NCBI GenBank assembly: GCA_045603545.1
Contig: JAZUMG010000030.1
Span: forward strand, 62,001-126,000
Length of the DNA: 64,000 bases
Origin: CAAGNP01 sp045603545
GTDB lineage: Bacteria > Bacteroidota > Bacteroidia > Bacteroidales > UBA932
Reading direction: 5' to 3'
Part shown: positions 14,841 to 22,685 of the stretch, in pieces
How positions within the stretch are numbered: the stretch's first letter is position 1
How the letters are laid out: every line of letters begins with the position of its first letter
Program-made: the position numbers and the translations under genes
The notes under the pieces: generated by a model
The model's database searches: none
Seen by the model: only the letters and a program-made list of their open reading frames with translations
What the model was told of the DNA's origin: nothing

Positions 14841-17630
14841 TTTCCTCTTGATTTTCACGATTTCGTAAGCCTCTACCACGTCACCCACCTTGATGTCGTT
14901 GTAACCATCAATGTTAAGACCGCAGTCATAACCGCTGGCTACCTCTTTCACGTCATCCTTGAAGCGTTTGAGTGATCCGAGTGAACCTGTATATACCACG
15001 ATGCCGTCACGGATGATACGTACACTTGCTGTACGGGTAAGTTTACCCTCCTTAACCATACAACCTGCGATAGTACCCACTTTCGAGATCTTGAATGTTT
15101 CGCGAACTTCGGCTGTAGCTGTAACCTCCTCTTTCTCCTCAGGGGCAAGCATACCTTCAATACCGCTCTTGACTTCATTGATGGCATCGTAGATGATAGA
15201 GTAAAGCCTTATCTCAATACCCTCTTTCTCTGCAAGTTTTCTTGCACCACCGGTAGGACGTACCTGGAAGCCGATGATGATGGCGTTGGATGCAGCAGCC
15301 AAAAGAACATCAGATTCAGAGATGGCACCCACAGCCTTGTGGATAACATTGACGTGAATCTCCTCTGTTGAGAGTTTGATGAGTGAGTCTGATAATGCCT
15401 CGATAGAGCCGTCCACGTCACCTTTGACGATGATATTGAGCTCCTGGAAGTTTCCGATGGCGATACGGCGACCGATCTCCTCAAGGGTGATGTGCTTCTG
15501 GGTCCTCAAGCCCTGGATACGGAGCAATTGCTCCCTCTTGTTTGCAAGCTCGCGGGCCTCTTTCTCATCGTTCATCACGTTGAACACCTCACCAGCGGTA
15601 GGTGCACCGTTGAGACCAAGTACAGATACTGGTGTAGATGGACCTGCCTCTGTGATCTTCTGTCCCCTTTCGTTGAACATAGCTTTGATTTTGCCGCAGT
15701 AGCTTCCGCTGAGCATCACATCGCCTACGCGCAATGTACCTGCCTGTACCATAATGGTGGCAAGGAAGCCACGACCTTTGTCAAGGGATGATTCGATAAC
15801 TGAACCTTTTGCTTTCTTGTTGGGGTTGGCTTTAAGCTCGAGAAGATCTGCCTCAAGAAGAACTTTGTCAAGCAGAAGATCCACATTGAGACCCTGTTTT
15901 GCAGAGATCTCCTGGCACTGGTATTTTCCGCCCCAGTCCTCTACGAGGATGTTCATATTTGCAAGCTGCTCCCTGATTTTGTCAGGGTATGCACCCGGTT
16001 TGTCAATCTTGTTGATGGCGAAGATCATAGGTACACCGGCTGCCTGTGCGTGGTTGATAGCCTCAATGGTCTGTGGCATTATCGCGTCATCGGCTGCGAT
16101 GATGATGATAACCAAGTCGGTGATTTTGGCACCTCTTGCACGCATCGCTGTAAAGGCCTCGTGACCAGGGGTGTCAAGGAATGCTATACGGCGGCCGTTT
16201 GGAAGTGTCACGTTGTATGCACCGATGTGCTGTGTGATACCACCTGCCTCACCTGCGATAACATTCGCTTTACGGATGTAGTCAAGGAGTGATGTCTTAC
16301 CGTGGTCAACGTGCCCCATAACGGTAACGATAGGTGGTCTCTCCACAAGATCCTCTTCGTTGTCGGCCTCTTCTTGGATGGCCTCCTTGATCTCTGCTGT
16401 CACGAACTCGATCTTGTATCCGAACTCTTCGGCCACAAGAACAAGTGTCTCTGCATCAAGTCTCTGGTTGATGGATACCATCATGCCAAGACTCATGCAA
16501 GCGGCAATTACTTTGGTTACAGGGGTGTTGTTCATCATAATGGCAAGCTCGTTTGCAGTTACAAACTCTGTAACCTGAAGAACATTGCTTGACATTTCCC
16601 TCAATTCATTCTCCTCCTGCATCCTTTGAGAGATGAGTTCCCTCTTCTCCCTTCTATGCTTAGAACCTTTGGTTTTACCCTTGTCTTCGGTCATTCTTGC
16701 ATAGGTCTCCTTAATCTGTTTCTGGATCTCCTCCTCATCTATCTCAGTGTGGACAGGTTTGAATCTCTCCTTTTTGTTCTTTTTGTGGTTGTTGGGGTTT
16801 ACCTGACCATTGCCTGGAACGCCGTGGTTAGGCTTCTGGCCCTGGTGTTGAGGTTTGTTTTCACCTTTTTTCCCCTCTTTGCTGAAGTCCACCTTCTCAC
16901 CACGGTTCCCTTTGTGGATTCTCTCTCTCTTACCTTTGTTCTTGTCATCGTGGTTGTTGTTGGAAGATGATGGTTTCTTCTCGAATTGTGAAAGGTCAAT
17001 TGTACGTTTGATGACGGGACCTGCAAGCTTCTCTACGTGTGTAGAGATGTGCTCAATCTCCTGTGGTTTCTCAGGCTCGGGAGTGGCCTTTGGCTCCGGT
17101 TTGGGTGTAGGGGCCGGTGCAGGAGCTGGTGCTGGAGCTGGAGCAGGTTTTGGCTGCTCTTTCTTCTTGGGGGTAAGGTCTATTCTGCCTACAATTTTCA
17201 CCTCCTGTTTCTTTGGAGCTTCTGGTTCCGGCTTGATTTCTGGTTTTGGCTCCTCTTTCACAACCTCCTTGGGCTCCTCTTTGACTACCTCTGCCTCTTT
17301 CTCTTTGGGCGCAGGTGTCACTATAGGGGCAGATACTGTATTGCTCTTGATGAGGACCTCCTGTACGTGTTCCTCCTCCACAGTCTCCTTTTTGGTCTCC
17401 ATCTCTGTAATCTCCTTGATCTTGATGGCTACCTTCTTGGACTGCTCCTTTATGATCTGTTCTTTGCCGAACTCTTTCACTACGAGGTCAAATGCCTCTG
17501 CAGAGATTTTTGCATTGGGACTTGCTTCCACTTCAAATCCCTTTTTTGTCAAGAAATCAACAAGGGTACCCATTCCGATGTTGAAATCCTTTACTACTTT
17601 GCTGATTCTGATATTTTCTTTTCCCGTCAT
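14835..17630 (-). CDS. infB: Translation initiation factor IF-2
   Basis: 931 residues. IF-2 delivers initiator tRNA to the 30S subunit and promotes subunit joining. The N-terminal IF2_N domain (about 1-60) is followed by a long low-complexity Glu/Lys/Pro segment (about 70-330), including a run of alternating Ala-Pro around residues 165-180. The GTPase domain carries GHVDHGKTS, DTPGHEAF and NKIDK, then come domains II, III and IV. Third gene of the rimP-nusA-infB operon (28-base gap after nusA); its 3' end overlaps the convergent DoxX gene by 6 bases. Confidence 0.97.
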   Translation of the reverse strand: MTGKENIRISKVVKDFNIGMGTLVDFLTKKGFEVEASPNAKISAEAFDLVVKEFGKEQIIKEQSKKVAIKIKEITEMETKKETVEEEHVQEVLIKSNTVSAPIVTPAPKEKEAEVVKEEPKEVVKEEPKPEIKPEPEAPKKQEVKIVGRIDLTPKKKEQPKPAPAPAPAPAPAPTPKPEPKATPEPEKPQEIEHISTHVEKLAGPVIKRTIDLSQFEKKPSSSNNNHDDKNKGKRERIHKGNRGEKVDFSKEGKKGENKPQHQGQKPNHGVPGNGQVNPNNHKKNKKERFKPVHTEIDEEEIQKQIKETYARMTEDKGKTKGSKHRREKRELISQRMQEENELREMSSNVLQVTEFVTANELAIMMNNTPVTKVIAACMSLGMMVSINQRLDAETLVLVAEEFGYKIEFVTAEIKEAIQEEADNEEDLVERPPIVTVMGHVDHGKTSLLDYIRKANVIAGEAGGITQHIGAYNVTLPNGRRIAFLDTPGHEAFTAMRARGAKITDLVIIIIAADDAIMPQTIEAINHAQAAGVPMIFAINKIDKPGAYPDKIREQLANMNILVEDWGGKYQCQEISAKQGLNVDLLLDKVLLEADLLELKANPNKKAKGSVIESSLDKGRGFLATIMVQAGTLRVGDVMLSGSYCGKIKAMFNERGQKITEAGPSTPVSVLGLNGAPTAGEVFNVMNDEKEARELANKREQLLRIQGLRTQKHITLEEIGRRIAIGNFQELNIIVKGDVDGSIEALSDSLIKLSTEEIHVNVIHKAVGAISESDVLLAAASNAIIIGFQVRPTGGARKLAEKEGIEIRLYSIIYDAINEVKSGIEGMLAPEEKEEVTATAEVRETFKISKVGTIAGCMVKEGKLTRTASVRIIRDGIVVYTGSLGSLKRFKDDVKEVASGYDCGLNIDGYNDIKVGDVVEAYEIVKIKRKL

Positions 17631-17657
17631 TATTGTCCTCCCGATATTTAATTGTTA

Positions 17658-18890
17658 CTACTCTTCAAATTCTGCACGAAGTATCTTCTGTACTTCAATT
17701 ACTGTTTCCTCCTCAAGGTCAGCTCTCTTTACAAGCTCAGCCACAGGAAGTGCAAGTACACTCTTGGCGGTGTCGCAGCCGATACCTTTAAGGGCATCAA
17801 TGATCCACTGGTCGATCTCGTCAGAGAACTCTGAAAGCATTACGTCCTCTTCCTCTTCATCAATCTCCCTGAATACATCTATCTCATAGCCGGCAAGCTG
17901 ACCTGCAAGTTTGATGTTGCTGCCACCTTTACCGATAGCCAGAGATACCTCTGATGGTTTCAGATATACACCGATGCTCTTCTCCTCCTCGTTGATCTTG
18001 ATGGATGATATTTTTGCAGGGCTGAGTGCTCTCTGGATAAGAAGCTGGGTGTTTGATGTCCAGTTGATGATGTCGATGTTCTCGTTTCTGAGCTCACGTA
18101 CGATACCGTGGATACGCGAACCTTTCACACCTACGCAAGCACCTACAGGGTCAATTCTCTCATCATAGGACTCTACTGCCACTTTGGCTCTGTCGCCAGG
18201 GATGCGTACCACTTTCTTGATAGTGATAAGGCCGTCGTAGATCTCAGGAACTTCCTGCTCGAAAAGTCTCTCAAGGAACGATGGTGCTGTACGTGAAAGG
18301 GTGATGATAGGGTTGTTGTTCCTCATCTCCACATTTGAGATTACAGCTTTGATGGTATCGCCTTTTCTGAAGAAGTCTGAAGGGATCTGCTCAGTTTTTG
18401 GAAGGATAAGTTCATTACCCTCCTCATCCATAACCAATACCTCTTTCTTCCATACCTGATATACCTCACCGCTGAAGATATCACCGATTTTGTCGCGGTA
18501 TTTGTTGTACAGGTTGGCTTTCTCGATATCCATAATTCTCCCAGAAAGGTTCTGGCGAAGATTAAGGATACCTCTGCGGCCGAAGTCTGTAAGTTTGATC
18601 TCCTCTGCAAACTCTTCACCTACCTCATAACTTGAATCCACTTTGTGTACATCCTCAAGAGAGATCTGTGTGTTGGGATCCTCTACCTCTTCCACTACTG
18701 TTCTGTTTCTCCAAATCTCAAAGTCACCCTTGTCGATGTTGATGATGATGTCGAAATTGTCAGAACTGCCATACATTCTTGCTAATTGAGTGCGGAAAAT
18801 GTCCTCCAGAACACTCATCATTGTGGGCCTGTCAATGTTTTTAAGCTCCTTGAATTCAGCAAATGTGCTGATTAGGTTCAAACCTTCCAT
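17658..18890 (-). CDS. nusA: Transcription elongation/antitermination factor NusA
   Basis: 410 residues, in the size range of Bacteroidota NusA, which lacks the duplicated acidic C-terminal repeats of E. coli. NusA binds RNA polymerase and modulates pausing, termination and antitermination. Visible parts: the NusA N-terminal domain (1-130), S1 domain (about 130-200), two KH domains including CVGVKGSRIHGIVRELRNENID and AIGKGGSNIKLAGQLAGYEID (each with a GxxG loop), and an acidic tail. Second gene of the operon, 4 bases after the shortened rimP. Confidence 0.97.
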   Translation of the reverse strand: MEGLNLISTFAEFKELKNIDRPTMMSVLEDIFRTQLARMYGSSDNFDIIINIDKGDFEIWRNRTVVEEVEDPNTQISLEDVHKVDSSYEVGEEFAEEIKLTDFGRRGILNLRQNLSGRIMDIEKANLYNKYRDKIGDIFSGEVYQVWKKEVLVMDEEGNELILPKTEQIPSDFFRKGDTIKAVISNVEMRNNNPIITLSRTAPSFLERLFEQEVPEIYDGLITIKKVVRIPGDRAKVAVESYDERIDPVGACVGVKGSRIHGIVRELRNENIDIINWTSNTQLLIQRALSPAKISSIKINEEEKSIGVYLKPSEVSLAIGKGGSNIKLAGQLAGYEIDVFREIDEEEEDVMLSEFSDEIDQWIIDALKGIGCDTAKSVLALPVAELVKRADLEEETVIEVQKILRAEFEE

Positions 18891-18894
18891 TTTG

Positions 18895-19146
18895 TTATTC
18901 TTCGTTAATGTTTTTCTCTTTTCCTGATGAACTTACCATAAGTGAGAAGTCCTCTTTGTCCCTGTCAAGGCCTGCCTCGATAAATCTGCTCAATTTGACG
19001 CAGTCGTCGATGTTGACAGATCTGCCGGGTGCATCAAAGAACACTTTGATATTGTTGGCTTTGTTTACCTTTACCTCAACCAGTTCCAACTGGTTGTCAA
19101 TCATATACTGGGCTACAAGTCCTTCTATAACACTTTTTTCAATCAT
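18895..19146 (-). CDS. rimP: RimP, N-terminal domain only
   Basis: 83 residues from the ATG at 19146. The whole protein matches the N-terminal domain of ribosome maturation factor RimP: LVEVKVNKANNIKVFFDA, SVNIDDCVKLSRFIEAGLDR, EDFSLMVSSSG. Family members are normally about 150-155 residues with a second SH3-like domain after VSSPG; here the protein stops 9 residues after that point and nusA starts 4 bases later, so there is no room for the second domain. VSSSG replaces VSSPG. Operon position (before nusA and infB) is the usual one. Probably functional in 30S maturation, but the missing domain is unusual. Confidence 0.8.
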   Translation of the reverse strand: MIEKSVIEGLVAQYMIDNQLELVEVKVNKANNIKVFFDAPGRSVNIDDCVKLSRFIEAGLDRDKEDFSLMVSSSGKEKNINEE

Positions 19147-19174
19147 AGTCAATTTGATTTTGGGATAATAAATA

Positions 19175-19192
19175 GGGGGACTGCCGTCCCCC
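19175..19192 (-). other. Hairpin in the rimP-nusA-infB leader
   Basis: GGGGGAC (19175-19181), loop of 4, GTCCCCC (19186-19192): a perfect 7-bp G/C stem. It lies between the predicted transcription start (about 19212) and the rimP ATG at 19146. There is no following T-run, so it is not an intrinsic terminator. It could stabilise the 5' end or respond to a regulator. Confidence 0.5.
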
Positions 19193-19217
19193 GTATCCTC
19201 TTATCCATTTTCAACCG

Positions 19218-19248
19218 CAAAAATAACGATTATTGTATTAATCACAAA
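19218..19248 (-). promoter_or_regulatory. Bacteroides-type promoter for rimP-nusA-infB
   Basis: Minus strand: TTTG (19245-19248), 19 nt, TATTTTTG (19218-19225). This is an exact match to TTTG-N19-TAnnTTTG. It drives leftward transcription away from lpxD. Confidence 0.75.
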
Positions 19249-19258
19249 AAAATCTGCG

Positions 19259-19266
19259 TATCTTCG
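19259..19266 (+). promoter_or_regulatory. lpxD -7 element
   Basis: TATCTTCG resembles TAnnTTTG with one mismatch, 30 bp before the lpxD ATG. An ATTG at 19232-19235 is a possible -33 element with a long spacer of 23 nt. Confidence 0.35.
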
Positions 19267-19295
19267 CATAAATAAACCAAATAATATAGTCGGTT

Positions 19296-20297
19296 ATGGA
19301 AATGACAGCAAGGGAGATAGCGGATCATCTGCACGGGGAGGTTGTGGGGGATGAGAACGCCAAGGTCTCTTCAGTGGCCAAGATTGAGAATGGTAAACCC
19401 GGTTCGCTCTGCTTTTTGGCAAATCCAAAATATGAACAGTATCTGTATACTTGTCAGGCAAGCATCATATTGATAAACAAGTCATTTGAGCCTTCTGCAG
19501 AGGTCTCTGCCACCCTTGTTAAGGTGGACAATGCCTATGATGCCATCGCATCGCTTCTTGATCTGCTCAATACGATGAAATCAAAAAACAGATGTGTGGG
19601 GTTGAAGAGACTTTTCACATTCTACAGCTCTGCCTTCACATCAAAAGTGGGGAGAGGTACCTATGTGGGGAGTTACTCATACATCGGCAAAAAGGCAAGA
19701 GTAGGAAAAAAATGCTACATATATCCGCAAGTTTATATTGGGGATGGAGTGGTGATTGGGGACAATGTGACCCTGTATCCGGGTGTCCGCATCTACAATG
19801 GATGCAAGATAGGTGACAATTGCATAATCCACGCAAATGCTGTCATCGGCTCTGACGGGTTCGGGTTTGCCCCTACAGCGGACGGCTCATACAAAAAGAT
19901 TCCGCAGACGGGGATAGTGGTAATTGAGGACAATTGTGAGATAGGTGCAAATACAGTTATAGACAGGGCTACAATGGGCTCCACAGTCATAGGTAAGGGT
20001 GTCAAGCTGGATAACCTTATCCAAGTGGCCCACAATGTGGTGATTGGAGAAAATACTGTCATTGCTGCACAGACGGGTATTGCGGGCTCTACCAAACTTG
20101 GCAAAAACTGTGTGGTAGGGGGGCAGGTCGGCTTTGCGGGCCACCTTACCATTGCTGACAAATCAAGCTTCGCGGCACAGAGCGGCATTTTGGGGAATAT
20201 AAAACAGGAGGGGAAGGCCTATATGGGTTCTCCTGCGTTTGAATACAGGGATTACATAAAAGCATATGCTATTTTTAAGAATTCTCATAAAAAGTAG
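19296..20297 (+). CDS. lpxD: UDP-3-O-acylglucosamine N-acyltransferase LpxD
   Basis: 333 residues; adds the second hydroxyacyl chain in lipid A synthesis. An N-terminal UDP-binding domain (1-105) is followed by left-handed beta-helix hexapeptide repeats (about 110-300; e.g. VGDGVVIGDNVTLYPGVRI-type repeats). The catalytic His lies in LDNLIQVAHNVVIG. Length is close to the usual ~340. First gene of lpxD-lpxC-lpxA; lpxC follows within 14 bases. M1 is used; M3 is also possible. Confidence 0.96.
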   Translation: MEMTAREIADHLHGEVVGDENAKVSSVAKIENGKPGSLCFLANPKYEQYLYTCQASIILINKSFEPSAEVSATLVKVDNAYDAIASLLDLLNTMKSKNRCVGLKRLFTFYSSAFTSKVGRGTYVGSYSYIGKKARVGKKCYIYPQVYIGDGVVIGDNVTLYPGVRIYNGCKIGDNCIIHANAVIGSDGFGFAPTADGSYKKIPQTGIVVIEDNCEIGANTVIDRATMGSTVIGKGVKLDNLIQVAHNVVIGENTVIAAQTGIAGSTKLGKNCVVGGQVGFAGHLTIADKSSFAAQSGILGNIKQEGKAYMGSPAFEYRDYIKAYAIFKNSHKK

Positions 20298-20305
20298 TAT
20301 ATTTG
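20298..20305 (+). promoter_or_regulatory. Possible internal lpxC -7 element
   Basis: TATATTTG matches TAnnTTTG and lies 7 bases before the lpxC ATG at 20312, straight after the lpxD stop. No TTTG is seen at the -33 distance, so this could be chance. Confidence 0.3.
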
Positions 20306-20311
20306 CGAGTT

Positions 20312-21235
20312 ATGAAAGATTTGCAGAAGACACTAAAGAGAGAGTACAAATTTGAAGGGAAAGGGTTGCATACGGGGCTTAAGGTAAATATGACCATTGC
20401 CCCAGCCCCTGTCAATACAGGAATTGTATTTATCCGTACAGATATAGGCCCTGAGGCCAAGGTGGAGGCTGTGGTTGATTATGTGACACAGACCCAGAGG
20501 GGCACTACCCTTGAGAACGGCGAGGTAAAGGTCTCGACCATCGAGCATATCCTCTCCACATTTGTAGGTTTGGGTGTGGACAATGCGTATATCCTCCTTG
20601 ATGCTCCGGAAGCCCCCATTATGGATGGGAGTGCGAAGCCGTTTGTGGAGGCAATATGCCCGGATGGCCTCCTTGTTCAGGATGCCCCCAGAAAATATTA
20701 CGAGATAAAGGAGGAGATTGCTTTCAGGGATGAGGCGAGCGGTTCGGAGCTCATTCTCCTTCCCGGAGAGAGCTATGAGATAGATCTGACAGTAGATTAC
20801 AATTCAAAAGTCCTCGGTGTGCAGAAGGCATATTACTCTGCAGAATCCACAGATTATGCATCTGAGGTGGCCCCTTGCAGGACATTCTGTTTCTTCCACG
20901 AACTGGAATTTCTGTTCAGACACAATCTTATCAAAGGGGGTGACCTTGAAAATGCTATCGTGATAGCGGAGAATGAGGTGCCTCAGGATGAGCTTGACAA
21001 AATATCATCACTGCTTGGTGTTACAAGTGTCAAGAGGGTCTCTACAGGTTATCTCAACAATGTGGATTTGAGATTTGAGAATGAGTGTGCCCGACACAAG
21101 CTTCTTGATGTCATGGGTGACTTTTCGTTGATAGGATACAGATTGAAAGGCAAGGTTGTTGCAGTAAAATCGGGACATAAGATAAATACACAGATGGCCC
21201 GAATTATTAGAGAAAAAGTGAAAAAGGAGAATTAG
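20312..21235 (+). CDS. lpxC: UDP-3-O-acyl-N-acetylglucosamine deacetylase LpxC, without FabZ domain
   Basis: 307 residues from the ATG at 20312. LpxC is the zinc-dependent deacetylase that commits to lipid A synthesis. Motifs: KGLHTG near the start, VSTIEHILSTF with the zinc His, PIMDGSAKPF, and RHKLLDVMGDFSLIG with the second zinc His and the Asp, then VKSGHKINTQ with the general acid/base His. In most studied Bacteroidota LpxC is fused to FabZ (about 460 residues); this protein stops after the LpxC domain and lpxA begins 4 bases later, so no FabZ is encoded here. Confidence 0.95.
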   Translation: MKDLQKTLKREYKFEGKGLHTGLKVNMTIAPAPVNTGIVFIRTDIGPEAKVEAVVDYVTQTQRGTTLENGEVKVSTIEHILSTFVGLGVDNAYILLDAPEAPIMDGSAKPFVEAICPDGLLVQDAPRKYYEIKEEIAFRDEASGSELILLPGESYEIDLTVDYNSKVLGVQKAYYSAESTDYASEVAPCRTFCFFHELEFLFRHNLIKGGDLENAIVIAENEVPQDELDKISSLLGVTSVKRVSTGYLNNVDLRFENECARHKLLDVMGDFSLIGYRLKGKVVAVKSGHKINTQMARIIREKVKKEN

Positions 21236-21238
21236 GTT

Positions 21239-22042
21239 ATGATGGTAAAACAGTTTGCGACAGTTCATCCGAATGCCAGAATCGCGGCAAATGTAGAGAT
21301 TTGCCCTGGTGCATACATCGCAGAGAATGTGGAAATAGGTGAGGGTTCCTGGATAGGTCCCAATGCAGTAATCTTCGATTATGTGAAGTTGGGAAAGAAT
21401 TGCAAGGTGTTCCCAGGTGCGGTTGTGGGCGCCATACCGCAGGATTTGAAATTTGAGAATGAGATCTCTTATGTGGAGATAGGTGACAATACTACCATCA
21501 GGGAGTGTGCCACCATAAACAGAGGTACCAAGGCGAGCGGCAAGGGGCTTACAAAAGTGGGAAACAATGTTCTCCTGATGTCCTATACCCACGTGGCGCA
21601 CGATTGTGAACTCAAGGACAATGTGATTTTCACCAGTTATACAGGTGTTGCGGGTGAGACACAGGTGGATGAGTGGGCAATCCTGGGTGGTGGCTCTATG
21701 GCTCACCAGTTCTCGCACGTAGGTGCACATGCAATGGTGGGTGGCGGTTCGCTTATCCATAAGGATGTCCCTCCATATGCTCTTGCAGGGCGTGAACCAC
21801 TTGTGTATGCAGGTATAAATGTAGTGGGACTCAAAAGGAGAGGGTTCTCCAACGAGCAGATTGGGACCATCAAGGATATCTACAGGGTTATCTACTTTGA
21901 TAAACTCAACCGCTCTGATGCTTGTGACAAAGTGGAGGCAACATTCCCACAAAGTGTGGAGAGGGATACAATCCTCAATTTCATCAGAGGCTCCAAGAGG
22001 GGTATTATCAAAGCTATGACAAGTGATGCTTCTGCCGAGTAG
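21239..22042 (+). CDS. lpxA: UDP-N-acetylglucosamine acyltransferase LpxA
   Basis: 267 residues; first acyltransferase of lipid A synthesis. Hexapeptide beta-helix repeats run from about residue 10 to 190, with the catalytic His in SYTHVAHDCELKDN, then a helical C-terminal region (RRGFSNEQIGTIKDIYRVIY). Length agrees with the family. Two adjacent ATGs (21239 and 21242) are possible. It follows lpxC by 3 bases and overlaps the WbqC-like gene by 17. Confidence 0.96.
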   Translation: MMVKQFATVHPNARIAANVEICPGAYIAENVEIGEGSWIGPNAVIFDYVKLGKNCKVFPGAVVGAIPQDLKFENEISYVEIGDNTTIRECATINRGTKASGKGLTKVGNNVLLMSYTHVAHDCELKDNVIFTSYTGVAGETQVDEWAILGGGSMAHQFSHVGAHAMVGGGSLIHKDVPPYALAGREPLVYAGINVVGLKRRGFSNEQIGTIKDIYRVIYFDKLNRSDACDKVEATFPQSVERDTILNFIRGSKRGIIKAMTSDASAE

Positions 22043-22685
22043 TGACACATCAGTTCTCCTGAGCACCGCATATTTCCCACCGATAGACTACTTTGTGGCT
22101 ATTGCAAATGGAGGGGAGGTGAGGCTGGAACAATGTGAGAGCTATTCCAAACAGAGTTATCGCAGCAGATGCAATATTTTTGCGTGTGACGGGGTGTTGT
22201 CGTTGACAATCCCCGTTGTCACATCCGGCAACAATACCCCGATCAGGGATGTGAAGGTGGATTATACCAAAAAGTGGCTTCAGCAGCATACCAGAGCTTT
22301 GGTGTCGGCATATATGTCGTCACCTTTTTTTGAATATTATCAGGATGAAATTTTTGCTGTTCTGGAGAGTGGCGAGAAATATCTTTTTGATCTCAATTGC
22401 AGACTGCTGGATGTCCTGATGGAGAATCTGGGTCTGAATAAGGGGATTGTCCTGACAGAAGATTATCTCCCTTCCCATCTTATTGGTGGGGATGTCCTGG
22501 ATTACAGGGATAAGATACACCCCAAAAAAGGGTCACCCATCTTTACTGAAGAGTCAAAACAAAAACCATACTATCAGGTTTTCTCCCAAAAGTATGGTTT
22601 TGTATCGGGCCTTTCAGTGCTGGATCTCCTTTTCAATGAGGGGCCACAAGCCTCCTCTTTCCTTAGAATCGGCAGCCGAAAGTAA
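22026..22685 (+). CDS. WbqC-like family protein
   Basis: 219 residues from the ATG at 22026, overlapping the end of lpxA by 17 bases. It resembles the WbqC-like family: STAYFPPIDYFVAIA, then SYRSRCNIFACDGVLSLTIPV, IRDVKVDYTKKWLQQHTRAL and a C-terminal half rich in aromatic residues. WbqC proteins occur in O-antigen and envelope gene clusters and have no settled reaction. Coupling to lpxA suggests an envelope role. The 3' end overlaps the convergent FadL-like gene by 23 bases, and that gene's probable terminator lies inside this coding region (22562-22601). Confidence 0.75.
   Translation: MLLPSSDTSVLLSTAYFPPIDYFVAIANGGEVRLEQCESYSKQSYRSRCNIFACDGVLSLTIPVVTSGNNTPIRDVKVDYTKKWLQQHTRALVSAYMSSPFFEYYQDEIFAVLESGEKYLFDLNCRLLDVLMENLGLNKGIVLTEDYLPSHLIGGDVLDYRDKIHPKKGSPIFTEESKQKPYYQVFSQKYGFVSGLSVLDLLFNEGPQASSFLRIGSRK
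22562..22601 (-). terminator. Intrinsic terminator for the FadL-like gene, embedded in the WbqC-like gene
   Basis: AAAACCATACT (22562-22572) pairs perfectly with AGTATGGTTTT (22591-22601), an 11-bp stem with an 18-nt loop. On the minus strand the stem is followed by TTTTTGTTTTG. It lies about 60 nt after the stop of the gene ending at 22663. Confidence 0.5.

Noticed and set aside
14835..17651. Long plus-strand open frames opposite infB
   Set aside because: They are antisense shadows of the low-complexity Glu/Lys/Pro coding region of infB.
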